Shown here one piece after another: positions 1 through 6,184 of a stretch of 9,049 nt of DNA. Each line of letters starts with the position of its first letter. Within the stretch, counting starts at the first letter, position 1. The notes beneath the pieces are model-generated. The model made no database searches. It worked only from the letters and a program-made list of their open reading frames with translations, and was not told the DNA's origin. The DNA is from Pseudomonadota bacterium (lineage in GTDB: Bacteria; Pseudomonadota; Gammaproteobacteria; Burkholderiales; Ferrovaceae). The position numbers and the translations under genes are program-made. Location: NCBI GenBank assembly GCA_021804705.1, contig JAJZHC010000046.1:1-9049 (forward strand), given 5' to 3'.

Positions 1-1
1 C

Positions 2-760
2 TGGCTGGAACTTGGCGCCATCCTGGCTGACCAGGGTCGTGAGGTTGTGCTGTCCACGCTGGCCCTGGTGGAAGCCGAATCGGAACTGGCCGCCCTGCAA
101 CATCTTGTGGACAACCAGCGATTTGCCGTGGAAGCCAACGATCTTTCCTCGGTACAACTCTGCCGCGAAAGCGGTGTCCCCTTTATAGGTGGTCCCACCC
201 TGAATATCTACAACCATGAAACGCTCGCCCTGCTTCAGCGCAGCGGCATGACACGCCTGGTGCTGGGGGCGGACCAGGGCGCACCACAGCTGGAAGCGCT
301 ACAGCGACAGACCCGACGTGCAGGGCACGTTTTTCCTGAACTGGAAGTTCAGGGTTGGGGCCGGTTGCCACTGGCCTACTCCGCGCGCTGCTTTACCGCG
401 CGTGCCCGCGATTTACCCAAAGATGACTGCGGCTTCTGCTGCCTGGAATACCCGGATGGGCTACCCGTAGATACCCGCGAGGGACAACCCTTCCTGACCC
501 TCAACGGCATTCAGGTGCAAAGCACCGCTTGTGGTGACCTGGGGCCGGAATTGAAAGAACTGGCAGCCTTCTGTGTGGACATCGTGCGCATTGCCCCCCA
601 ACGGGAGGGCACTGGAGAGGTGGTGCGACGTTTTGCCGAAGCCCTATCGCAAGGGCGAACCGCACCACGTCATGGCGACTGCAATGGTTACTGGCACGGT
701 GGCGCAGGCATGGCGCAGATCACTCCTCCCGAAATTTCGAAGCAAGTCCTTGGAGCATGA
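2..760 (+). CDS. ubiV: UbiV, O2-independent ubiquinone hydroxylation protein (U32 family), 5' end outside window
   Basis: UbiV works with UbiU in the oxygen-independent hydroxylation steps of ubiquinone synthesis; both are peptidase-U32-family proteins carrying a 4Fe-4S cluster. The frame is open from base 2, so 252 C-terminal residues are visible and about 50 N-terminal residues, including the first expected cluster cysteine, lie upstream. Seen here: the segment around Y-S-A-R-C-F-T-A-R, then cysteine codons at 389, 428, 437 and 440. The spacing C-x12-C-x3-C (389, 428, 440) matches the E. coli UbiV cluster pattern as I recall it. The C-terminal D-C-N-G-Y-W is also typical. An in-frame GTG at 47 is an internal Val, because the homologous sequence continues before it. 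The stop overlaps the ubiT start (ATGA). Older annotation would say 'U32 family peptidase', but protease activity is not expected. Confidence 0.93.
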   Translation, partial: WLELGAILADQGREVVLSTLALVEAESELAALQHLVDNQRFAVEANDLSSVQLCRESGVPFIGGPTLNIYNHETLALLQRSGMTRLVLGADQGAPQLEALQRQTRRAGHVFPELEVQGWGRLPLAYSARCFTARARDLPKDDCGFCCLEYPDGLPVDTREGQPFLTLNGIQVQSTACGDLGPELKELAAFCVDIVRIAPQREGTGEVVRRFAEALSQGRTAPRHGDCNGYWHGGAGMAQITPPEISKQVLGA

Positions 761-1302
761 CTCTCATGGCGATTTCAAACCTCCTCATTCCGGAAAATAT
801 TCCACCCCATGTGCTGCGACTGCTGCCTCCACCCCAGGCATTGAGGCATGGCGTGCGCCTCATCCCCCATGCGTGGCGGGGCCGAATCCTGACGAAGCTC
901 ATGAACAGTCTGGTGGTCAACGCGCTTCCACCAGAAACGCTGGACTTTCTGGAGCAACGCCGACTGGCCATTGAGGTGGAAGACCTGGGGCTTCGCTGGG
1001 TGTTCATGGGGGCGGGAGGAAAACTGCAAGCCCTGCCCGTAGAAACTGCCACCGAAGTCACGATTCGTGGCAAGACACTCGATCTGCTCTTGCTGGGTAG
1101 CCAGCTGGAAGACGCCGATACCCTTTTCTTTCAACGTCGTCTGATCATGACAGGAGATACGGCGCTGGGCCTGGAAACCCGCAACGTTCTAGACCAACTC
1201 CCGTGGGAGCGACTGACGCCGGGATTGCGCATTGCACTCAACCGCATCGCCCGTGTCGCACAGGCAGCCCATGAGGTGCGCAGGAAATCATTCCGGGAAT
1301 GA
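757..1302 (+). CDS. ubiT: UbiT, SCP2-domain accessory factor of anaerobic ubiquinone synthesis
   Basis: UbiT (YhbT in E. coli) is a sterol-carrier-protein-2-like lipid-binding protein needed for O2-independent ubiquinone synthesis, thought to bind quinone intermediates. The 181-residue product is close to the family length (E. coli about 174). An N-terminal Pro-rich, helix-forming segment (about 10-50) is followed by the SCP2 domain (about 55-145). The most diagnostic stretch is D119-A-D-T-L-F-F-Q-R-R, followed by the G-D-T-x-L-G-L segment (133-139). The first ATG (757) overlaps the ubiV stop as ATGA, which suggests translational coupling. However, GGAG at 752-755 is only 1 nt from that ATG and 10 nt from the in-frame ATG at 766, so the true start may be 766 (M-A-I-S-N). 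Neighbour ubiV supports the assignment. Confidence 0.92.
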   Translation: MTLMAISNLLIPENIPPHVLRLLPPPQALRHGVRLIPHAWRGRILTKLMNSLVVNALPPETLDFLEQRRLAIEVEDLGLRWVFMGAGGKLQALPVETATEVTIRGKTLDLLLLGSQLEDADTLFFQRRLIMTGDTALGLETRNVLDQLPWERLTPGLRIALNRIARVAQAAHEVRRKSFRE

Positions 1303-1421
1303 CCCCTGCTGCAGCAATGTCACAGGTCATTGATCAGTACCCTCCGATCACGCTGGATGATGATGAGTTGGCCGCGATGCCTAATGCTGGTCTGACAGAA
1401 ACTCAATCACCGCAGCGTTAA
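1299..1421 (+). CDS. Possible 40-residue ORF coupled to ubiT, function unknown
   Basis: An ATG at 1299 overlaps the ubiT stop in the same ATGA arrangement used between ubiV and ubiT, and opens a 40-codon frame ending in TAA at 1419-1421. It begins M-T-P-A-A-A-M-S-Q-V and contains an acidic D-D-D-E stretch. I recognise no family. A GGGA at 1295-1298 abuts the ATG and AGGA at 1282-1285 is 13 nt away, so ribosome-binding support is weak. Its last 41 nt run antisense to the 3' end of the convergent hydrolase gene. It could be a small coupled protein, the 5' stub of a former third gene of the operon, or chance. It also fills most of the gap 1303-1380, in which I see no convincing terminator hairpin. 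Confidence 0.25.
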   Translation: MTPAAAMSQVIDQYPPITLDDDELAAMPNAGLTETQSPQR

Positions 1422-2529
1422 ACCGCTCTGGCACTTCCAGATGTGGGACATGACCTACCCCATCGAACTCCACCAATTTGGCGCCGGGAATGGCCTGTTG
1501 TGCAGCATTGCCCAGCACGGGAAAATTGCCAAGAGCCCTGACTACCTCAGGGGAGGCAAAGCGGCGGCCAAACACGGTGCGGTCCAGCTGGCCGATCACC
1601 AGCAGGGTCGGTACTTTCAGTTTTGGCAAGTCGTTGAGGATGGGACCTTCATAAATCATTTGATAGGTCAGCGCGGACACGTGGGCGAAGCGCGGGTATT
1701 CGGGACTCTGCTGCACGCGCGCGAATTGTTCCACAAGGCGCTCGTATTCGGGTTTCCATTTGGGAAAGTAACCCTGGAGAAACTTGCGGTAGCTGTCGGG
1801 TGTTTGAGCCATTTCCAGTTTCACCAGCGTAGCCGTGTTCTGTGGCGGTATGCTGGCCCGATAATCTTCCAGACCCAAGGGGTCTTCCAGAACCAGTGCC
1901 CAGACACGCTCGGGATGACGATTGGCAAAATGGACACCCAGCATTCCTCCCATGCTGTTGGCAACGATCGCTATTCGCCCTGCTTTCAGCGTATCCAACA
2001 GCAGTGTGGTATTGGAGACCAGTTGCTCGAATGTGTAACGTGCTTCCGGCTTTGATGACTTTCCAAAGCCGATCTGATCTGGGGCAATTACACGGTAACC
2101 ACGCTCGGACAAAGATCGTATGGTTTGAGCCCAGTAATCAGAACCAAAGTTCTTGCCGTGGAGCAGCAGCACCGTTCTTCCATTGGGGCGAGCGGGTTGC
2201 ACATCCATGTATGTCATGCGCAAAATCCGGCCGTGCTCCTTGAACTGCATCATCTGCGTTGGATAAGGATAAACCCAGCCTTCCATGGCAACACCCAGCG
2301 GCTCTGTTCCTGCATAGGGATGGGGCATTGCAGAGGCAGGTGACGGGGGGGCGGACGGCGCTGTGTCGACCGAAAAAGTTGCCGGTGACGCCATTGCTGC
2401 GGGACTCATTGTTGCCGTTGTTGCCGTTGTTGCAGCTACGGCTGCAGGAACCAATGGCAGCTGAAAATCGGCGCAACCCGCCAGCAATGCGGACACGATG
2501 AACTGGAGGATATAGAACGTGCGGAGCAT
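1381..2529 (-). CDS. Predicted lipoprotein with alpha/beta-hydrolase fold
   Basis: The 382-residue product starts with a short n-region, a hydrophobic segment (5-16) and a lipobox L16-A-G-C19, so signal peptidase II cleavage and lipidation at C19 are predicted. Ala at +2 favours outer-membrane sorting. Residues about 28-70 form an Ala/Thr/Pro/Ser-rich low-complexity linker, partly encoded by a 9-bp tandem repeat. The hydrolase domain follows (about 95-380): oxyanion-loop H124-G125, nucleophile elbow A-N-S192-M-G, probable acid D316 (in G-Q-L-D) and His H360 (in G-V-G-H). Gly is usual two residues before the nucleophile; here it is Ala, which is tolerated in the fold. A cap segment at about 220-295 would set the substrate, which cannot be told. 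ATG at 2529 has only a weak upstream AGAG. The gene lies 23 nt after a tRNA-Leu gene and may share its promoter. Confidence 0.88.
   Translation of the reverse strand: MLRTFYILQFIVSALLAGCADFQLPLVPAAVAATTATTATMSPAAMASPATFSVDTAPSAPPSPASAMPHPYAGTEPLGVAMEGWVYPYPTQMMQFKEHGRILRMTYMDVQPARPNGRTVLLLHGKNFGSDYWAQTIRSLSERGYRVIAPDQIGFGKSSKPEARYTFEQLVSNTTLLLDTLKAGRIAIVANSMGGMLGVHFANRHPERVWALVLEDPLGLEDYRASIPPQNTATLVKLEMAQTPDSYRKFLQGYFPKWKPEYERLVEQFARVQQSPEYPRFAHVSALTYQMIYEGPILNDLPKLKVPTLLVIGQLDRTVFGRRFASPEVVRALGNFPVLGNAAQQAIPGAKLVEFDGVGHVPHLEVPERFNAAVIEFLSDQH
2409..2435 (-). repeat. 9-bp tandem repeat (3 copies) in the hydrolase linker
   Basis: The + strand carries TTGTTGCCG, TTGTTGCCG, TTGTTGCAG back to back, so two copies are exact and the third differs at one base. 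Because the unit is nine bases, copy-number changes would add or remove three residues (Ala-Thr-Thr on the coding strand) without shifting the frame. It lies in the low-complexity linker between the lipidated Cys and the hydrolase domain, where length variation should be tolerated. Confidence 0.8.
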
Positions 2530-2552
2530 CTTTGTCTCTAATTATTATTTTA

Positions 2553-2637
2553 TGGTGCCGTGGAGAGGACTCGAACCTCCACACCTTTCGGCGGCAGGAC
2601 CTAAACCTGCTGCGTCTACCAATTTCGCCACCACGGC
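2553..2637 (-). tRNA. tRNA-Leu, anticodon UAG
   Basis: Read on the - strand the gene folds as a long-variable-arm class II tRNA. The acceptor stem pairs GCCGTGG (2637-2631) with CCACGGC (2563-2557), followed by discriminator A and an encoded CCA (2555-2553). The anticodon stem GCAGG/CCTGC encloses the loop TTTAGGT, giving anticodon TAG (complement of 2601-2603), which reads CUN leucine codons. The D-loop has the usual AATTGGTAGAC form, and the T-arm has GGTTCGAGTCC. The extended variable arm and G at position 1 fit tRNA-Leu rather than tRNA-Ser. Total length is 85 nt including CCA. It is divergent from the SDR gene and lies 23 nt upstream of the hydrolase gene on the same strand. Confidence 0.97.
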
Positions 2638-2648
2638 ATGAGCTCGCT

Positions 2649-2657
2649 ATTTTAGCA
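2649..2657 (-). promoter_or_regulatory. Extended -10 promoter for tRNA-Leu
   Basis: On the - strand TGCTAAAAT is an extended -10 element (TGn plus TAAAAT, one mismatch to TATAAT). Transcription would begin about 7 nt downstream, near 2642, leaving a leader of about 5 nt before the mature tRNA 5' end at 2637, a usual distance. No good -35 is seen at 17 nt, consistent with reliance on the TGn extension. Downstream of TAAAAT is GC-containing sequence (AGCGAGCTC), so a stringent-type discriminator is not obvious. Confidence 0.6.
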
Positions 2658-2660
2658 GTA

Positions 2661-2675
2661 GCCATACTGTATGGC
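2661..2675. promoter_or_regulatory. Perfect 15-bp palindrome between tRNA-Leu and SDR genes (possible operator)
   Basis: GCCATAC-T-GTATGGC has two perfect 7-nt arms around a single central base. It lies just upstream of the tRNA extended -10, in the position a -35 would occupy, and 33 nt before the SDR start codon. With a 1-nt centre it cannot form a useful RNA hairpin, so a site for a dimeric DNA-binding protein is the more natural reading. No regulator gene adjoins it, and the binding protein is unknown. Confidence 0.4.
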
Positions 2676-2708
2676 GATGACATGATGATGCTGTTATCCT
2701 GACGGACT

Positions 2709-3431
2709 ATGAATACGCACCTCCTTCAGTCACGCGTCATCCTGGTCACTGGCGCTGGATCTGGCCTTGGGCGCCATGCAGCGCGTGCCTTTGCTACCCA
2801 AGGGGCTTCCGTCCTGTTGCTGGGCCGCAACGAACGCCGTCTCAACGGGGTCTATGACGAACTCATTGCAGCAGGATTTGCGCAGCCCGCCGTGATCCCT
2901 TTCGATCTTTCCGAGGCCGATGAGTCGCGTTTCCAAGCATTGGCCCAGATGATCGAAAGGGAAATGGGGCGACTCGACGGCATCCTGCACAGTGCCAGCC
3001 ACTATATGAAACTGGGTCCGCTCTCCCAGCAGCATCTCAAGCAGTGGCAGCCCACCTTTGCCACCAACGTGTTCGCGCCTTTTGGTTTGACACAAGCCTG
3101 CCTGCCGTTACTCAACGAGTCCCCGGACGCATCGGTATTGTTTACGGCTGAAGAACATGGCTTGATGCCCGCCGCCTATTGGGGTGGTTTTGGCGTCAGC
3201 AATGCTGCCCTGATCGCACTTGCCAAGATCTTTGCAGATGAACATGCCCAACAACCGCACCTGCGCTTCAACGTGCTGATTCCCGGTCAGGTGGCCTCGC
3301 CCATGCGCAACCGCACCCACCCGGGTGAAGTGGGCGAACTGCTGCGACAACCCGCAAGCCTGATGGAAACCTATTGCTACTGGATGGGTCCAGAGAGCAC
3401 GGGACGCACGGGCGAGATCATTCGCCCCTGA
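2709..3431 (+). CDS. YciK-like short-chain dehydrogenase/reductase family protein, catalytic residues not conserved
   Basis: The 240-residue product has the SDR Rossmann fold. The cofactor loop is T14-G-A-G-S-G-L-G21, an Arg after beta-2 (R40) suggests NADP(H), and N120 and P192-G193 sit in the usual places. Overall pattern (A-Y-W-G-G near 156-160, S-P-M-R and H-P-G-E near 197-207) resembles the YciK group. The classical active site is not intact. The Y-x-x-x-K motif reads F161-G-V-S-N165, the catalytic Ser region reads T146-A-E-E-H, and the N-A-G motif reads S95-A-S. Oxidoreductase activity is therefore doubtful. Phe at 161 may be a trait of the betaproteobacterial subfamily; Asn at the Lys position is the stronger oddity. 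No strong Shine-Dalgarno precedes the ATG (GGA at 2704-2706 is too close). The 3' end overlaps convergent radA by 14 nt. Confidence 0.88.
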   Translation: MNTHLLQSRVILVTGAGSGLGRHAARAFATQGASVLLLGRNERRLNGVYDELIAAGFAQPAVIPFDLSEADESRFQALAQMIEREMGRLDGILHSASHYMKLGPLSQQHLKQWQPTFATNVFAPFGLTQACLPLLNESPDASVLFTAEEHGLMPAAYWGGFGVSNAALIALAKIFADEHAQQPHLRFNVLIPGQVASPMRNRTHPGEVGELLRQPASLMETYCYWMGPESTGRTGEIIRP

Positions 3432-4779
3432 AAATTGCAGATACCGCGCGATCCACGCGATCCACGGCAGTAACCTGAATACCCTCGATGGGCTGACGCG
3501 GTGCGTTGCCCTTTGGAATCAGGGCATGAGTGAATCCTAGTTTTGCCGCTTCCTTCAAACGTTCCTGGCCACGCTGGACTGGTCGCACTTCGCCCGCCAA
3601 ACCCACTTCGCCAAAGACCACCCATTTCTCGGGCAAGGGTTTGCCTCGCAAGCTTGAGACCACAGCAAGCATCACGGCCAGATCCGCAGCTGGCTCGGCA
3701 ATCCGTACACCCGAGACCGCATTGATGAAGACATCCTGATCTGCACAGGCAACCCCGGCATGCCGATGCAATACTGCCAGTAACAAAGCCAGGCGATTCT
3801 GTTCCAGTCCCACCGACAACCGTTTTGGCGTACCCTGTTGCGCTTCATCCAGCAGGGCCTGAATCTCCACTGCCAGGGGACGTGTACCTTCCAGCGTGAC
3901 GGTAATGCAGGATCCTGGCACTGGCGCATCGTAGTGCGAGAGGAACATGGCTGACGGATTGGTAACTTCGCGCAGGCCCGTTTCGGTCATGGCAAAGACA
4001 CCCAGTTCATTGACGGCACCAAAACGGTTTTTAGCGGCGCGCACCAGACGAAAACTGGAGCTGCTATCCCCTTCAAAATACAGCACCGTATCCACGATAT
4101 GTTCCAGCACGCGCGGGCCGGCCAGCGACCCTTCCTTGGTCACGTGACCTACCAACACCAGCACGGGCCCCTGCCCTTTGGCCGTGCGCGTCAGTTGTGC
4201 CGCGCATTCGCGTACCTGAGAGACGGAACCGGGAGCAGATTCCAGCGCATCGCTGTAGATGGTCTGGATGGAGTCGATAACCACCAGTGTGGGGCGGTTT
4301 TGCTGGATAGCCTGAAGGATTTTTTCCAGCTGGATTTCGGGCAGCAAAGCCACACGGCCGGAATCCACCTTGAGGCGCTGCGCGCGGGAAGCCACCTGCT
4401 CGGGGGATTCCTCACCACTCACGTACATCACCGGGTGATTGCGGCTGACCTGGGCGAGAGCCTGTAGCAACAGCGTGGATTTACCGATGCCAGGATCACC
4501 GCCCAGCAGCACAACCCCTCCAGGGACGAACCCACCACCCAATACGCGGTCGAACTCAGAGATGCCTGAGCTCAATCGGGCGGTCGCTTCAGCGCGCACG
4601 TTGCCCAGCATCTGCAGCGGTTTGGATTCAGTCAATGGCGAATATCGCGAGGGGGCTGCGGCTTCAGGACGGGATTCCACCAGCGTGTTCCAGGCCTGGC
4701 AATGGGGGCATTGGCCCTGCCATTTTGTAGATTGTCCACCGCATTCGGTGCAGACATAAATGGCTTTGGTGCGCGCCAC
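3418..4779 (-). CDS. radA: RadA (Sms), DNA repair/recombination branch-migration ATPase
   Basis: RadA is a RecA-like ATPase that drives branch migration of recombination intermediates and helps process stalled forks. The 453-residue protein is of normal length and complete. An N-terminal C4 zinc finger (C10, C13, C24, C27) leads to the ATPase core with Walker A G93-G-D-P-G-I-G-K-S-T102, Walker B L165-V-V-I-D169, and the RadA signature K250-N-R-F-G254. A C-terminal Lon-protease-like domain follows (about 285-450). The start codon is GTG at 4779. The dnaB stop is 5 nt upstream and no Shine-Dalgarno is visible, so translation probably depends on coupling to dnaB. It is the last gene of the rpsF operon, and its stop overlaps the end of the convergent SDR gene. 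Confidence 0.97.
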   Translation of the reverse strand: MARTKAIYVCTECGGQSTKWQGQCPHCQAWNTLVESRPEAAAPSRYSPLTESKPLQMLGNVRAEATARLSSGISEFDRVLGGGFVPGGVVLLGGDPGIGKSTLLLQALAQVSRNHPVMYVSGEESPEQVASRAQRLKVDSGRVALLPEIQLEKILQAIQQNRPTLVVIDSIQTIYSDALESAPGSVSQVRECAAQLTRTAKGQGPVLVLVGHVTKEGSLAGPRVLEHIVDTVLYFEGDSSSSFRLVRAAKNRFGAVNELGVFAMTETGLREVTNPSAMFLSHYDAPVPGSCITVTLEGTRPLAVEIQALLDEAQQGTPKRLSVGLEQNRLALLLAVLHRHAGVACADQDVFINAVSGVRIAEPAADLAVMLAVVSSLRGKPLPEKWVVFGEVGLAGEVRPVQRGQERLKEAAKLGFTHALIPKGNAPRQPIEGIQVTAVDRVDRAVSAIFRGE

Positions 4780-4784
4780 GGGGA

Positions 4785-6173
4785 TCAGTAATCGCTGCTC
4801 TGGAAGTGACCGCCACCCGCATGGGCAAAATTCTCAAAACGCGTGTAATGGCCAAGGAAGGTCAGACGTACAGTACCAATGGGCCCGTTACGCTGCTTGC
4901 CGATGATAATTTCGGCGACACCCTTGTCGGGCGAATCCTCGTTGTACACTTCGTCGCGATAGATGAACAGGATGACGTCGGCATCCTGCTCGATGGCGCC
5001 CGATTCGCGCAAATCCGACATGACCGGGCGCTTGTTGGGACGTTGTTCCAGGCCGCGGTTGAGCTGTGAGAGTGCCATTACGGGCACGTGCAGCTCCTTT
5101 GCCAATGCCTTGAGTGAGCGGGAGATTTCAGAGATTTCCGTAGCCCGGTTTTCACCTGACTTGGCGGAAGTCATCAACTGCAGGTAGTCCACCACGATAA
5201 GGCCCAGCCCGCCGTACTGGCGATGCAGGCGCCGAGCGCGTGCGCGCAGATCCATGGGGTTGAGCGCCGCGGATTCATCGATGTAGATGGGCACCTCGCT
5301 CAGCTCGCCCATGGCCCGGGTCAGGCGGCCAAAGTCCTCACTCTTGAGGCGGCCAGTACGCAGGTCCTGCTGGTTGAGCCGACCGTGCGAGCCCAAAAGA
5401 CGCATGGCAAGCTGGCTTGAAGACATTTCCATGCTAAATATGGCCACGGGCAGTTTGGTATTCACGCCCACGTTACTGGCAATGTTCAAGGCAAAGGCGG
5501 TTTTTCCCATGGAAGGGCGTCCCGCAACGATGACGAGATCGCCTTGTTGCAATCCTGAGGTTTTTTCATCCAGATCAGCAAAGCCCGAAGGTACGCCAGT
5601 GACGGGATCGTGATTGCCAGAACGGTACAACTCATCCACCCGCTCCACTACTTCAGCCAGCGGATCGCGCAGCGGTCGAAACCCTTGTGTGGAGCGCGAA
5701 CCACGCTCAGCGATGTTGAATACCTTGGCTTCGGCTTCGTCGAGCAATGCGCGCGCATCGCGACCGGAAGGGCTCAGGGCGCTTTCCGTGATTTCAGTGC
5801 CCACTTGAACGAGGCCCCGCATCAAGGATCGTTCCCGGACGATCTCGGCGTAACGGCGAATATTGGCGGCGCTCGGTGTATTGTGCGCGAGTGCCCCCAG
5901 GTAGGCCAGGCCACCGACGCTTTCCAGCTCGCCTCGCAGCGTCAGTTCTTCAGTGACGGTAAGAATGTCGGCTGGGCGCGATCGGTCCAGCAATGCCATG
6001 ACGGCACGGTATATTTTGCGATGATCATCGCGATAGAAATCGGACTCACTGACCTGGTCTCCAATTTTTTCCCAGGCCAGATTGTCCAGTAGCAGACCAC
6101 CCAACACCGCCTGTTCCGCCTCGATGTTATGAGGCGGAACCCGAAGCGCGTCCATGGCGGCATCGTCTGCCAT
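4785..6173 (-). CDS. dnaB: DnaB, replicative DNA helicase
   Basis: DnaB is the hexameric 5'-3' helicase that unwinds DNA at the replication fork and binds primase. The 462-residue protein is full length. The N-terminal primase-interacting domain starts near P-P-H-N-I-E-A-E-Q (13-21), a linker runs about 150-195, and the RecA-like motor follows. Motor motifs are Walker A G218-R-P-S-M-G-K-T225, Walker B I326-V-V-D329-Y-L-Q-L-M, the DNA-binding S-Q-L-N-R segment (369-373), and K426-Q-R-N-G-P, which carries the arginine-finger region. No intein interrupts the usual insertion sites. ATG at 6173 lies 11 nt after the rplI stop. No Shine-Dalgarno sits at normal distance (nearest GGAG ends 19 nt away), suggesting coupled translation. 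ATG at codon 7 is an alternative start. No alr gene follows, unlike the E. coli dnaB-alr order. Confidence 0.98.
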   Translation of the reverse strand: MADDAAMDALRVPPHNIEAEQAVLGGLLLDNLAWEKIGDQVSESDFYRDDHRKIYRAVMALLDRSRPADILTVTEELTLRGELESVGGLAYLGALAHNTPSAANIRRYAEIVRERSLMRGLVQVGTEITESALSPSGRDARALLDEAEAKVFNIAERGSRSTQGFRPLRDPLAEVVERVDELYRSGNHDPVTGVPSGFADLDEKTSGLQQGDLVIVAGRPSMGKTAFALNIASNVGVNTKLPVAIFSMEMSSSQLAMRLLGSHGRLNQQDLRTGRLKSEDFGRLTRAMGELSEVPIYIDESAALNPMDLRARARRLHRQYGGLGLIVVDYLQLMTSAKSGENRATEISEISRSLKALAKELHVPVMALSQLNRGLEQRPNKRPVMSDLRESGAIEQDADVILFIYRDEVYNEDSPDKGVAEIIIGKQRNGPIGTVRLTFLGHYTRFENFAHAGGGHFQSSDY

Positions 6174-6184
6174 AAAGCGGGGGA

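Noticed and set aside
1303..1380. Possible bidirectional terminator between ubiT and the hydrolase
   Set aside because: No stem of useful length followed by a T-run can be drawn; only short palindromic bits such as TGATCA are present.
1441..2055. + strand open frame of 204 codons opposite the hydrolase gene
   Set aside because: Antisense shadow of the hydrolase; no recognisable protein pattern and no ribosome-binding site of its own.
2553..2637. tRNA-Leu as an integration site for a mobile element
   Set aside because: No integrase gene and no repeated copy of the tRNA 3' end are visible in the window, and the flanking genes look chromosomal.
2664..2683. LexA-like half site TACTGTATG near the SDR gene
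   Set aside because: The second half does not give CTGT-N8-ACAG; the bases belong to the GCCATAC/GTATGGC palindrome instead.
4138..4149. Perfect 12-bp palindrome GGTCACGTGACC
   Set aside because: It encodes the conserved G-H-V-T of RadA; coding constraint explains it and no promoter is near.
5610..6092. + strand open frame of 160 codons opposite dnaB
   Set aside because: Antisense to the conserved N-terminal half of DnaB, with no independent support.
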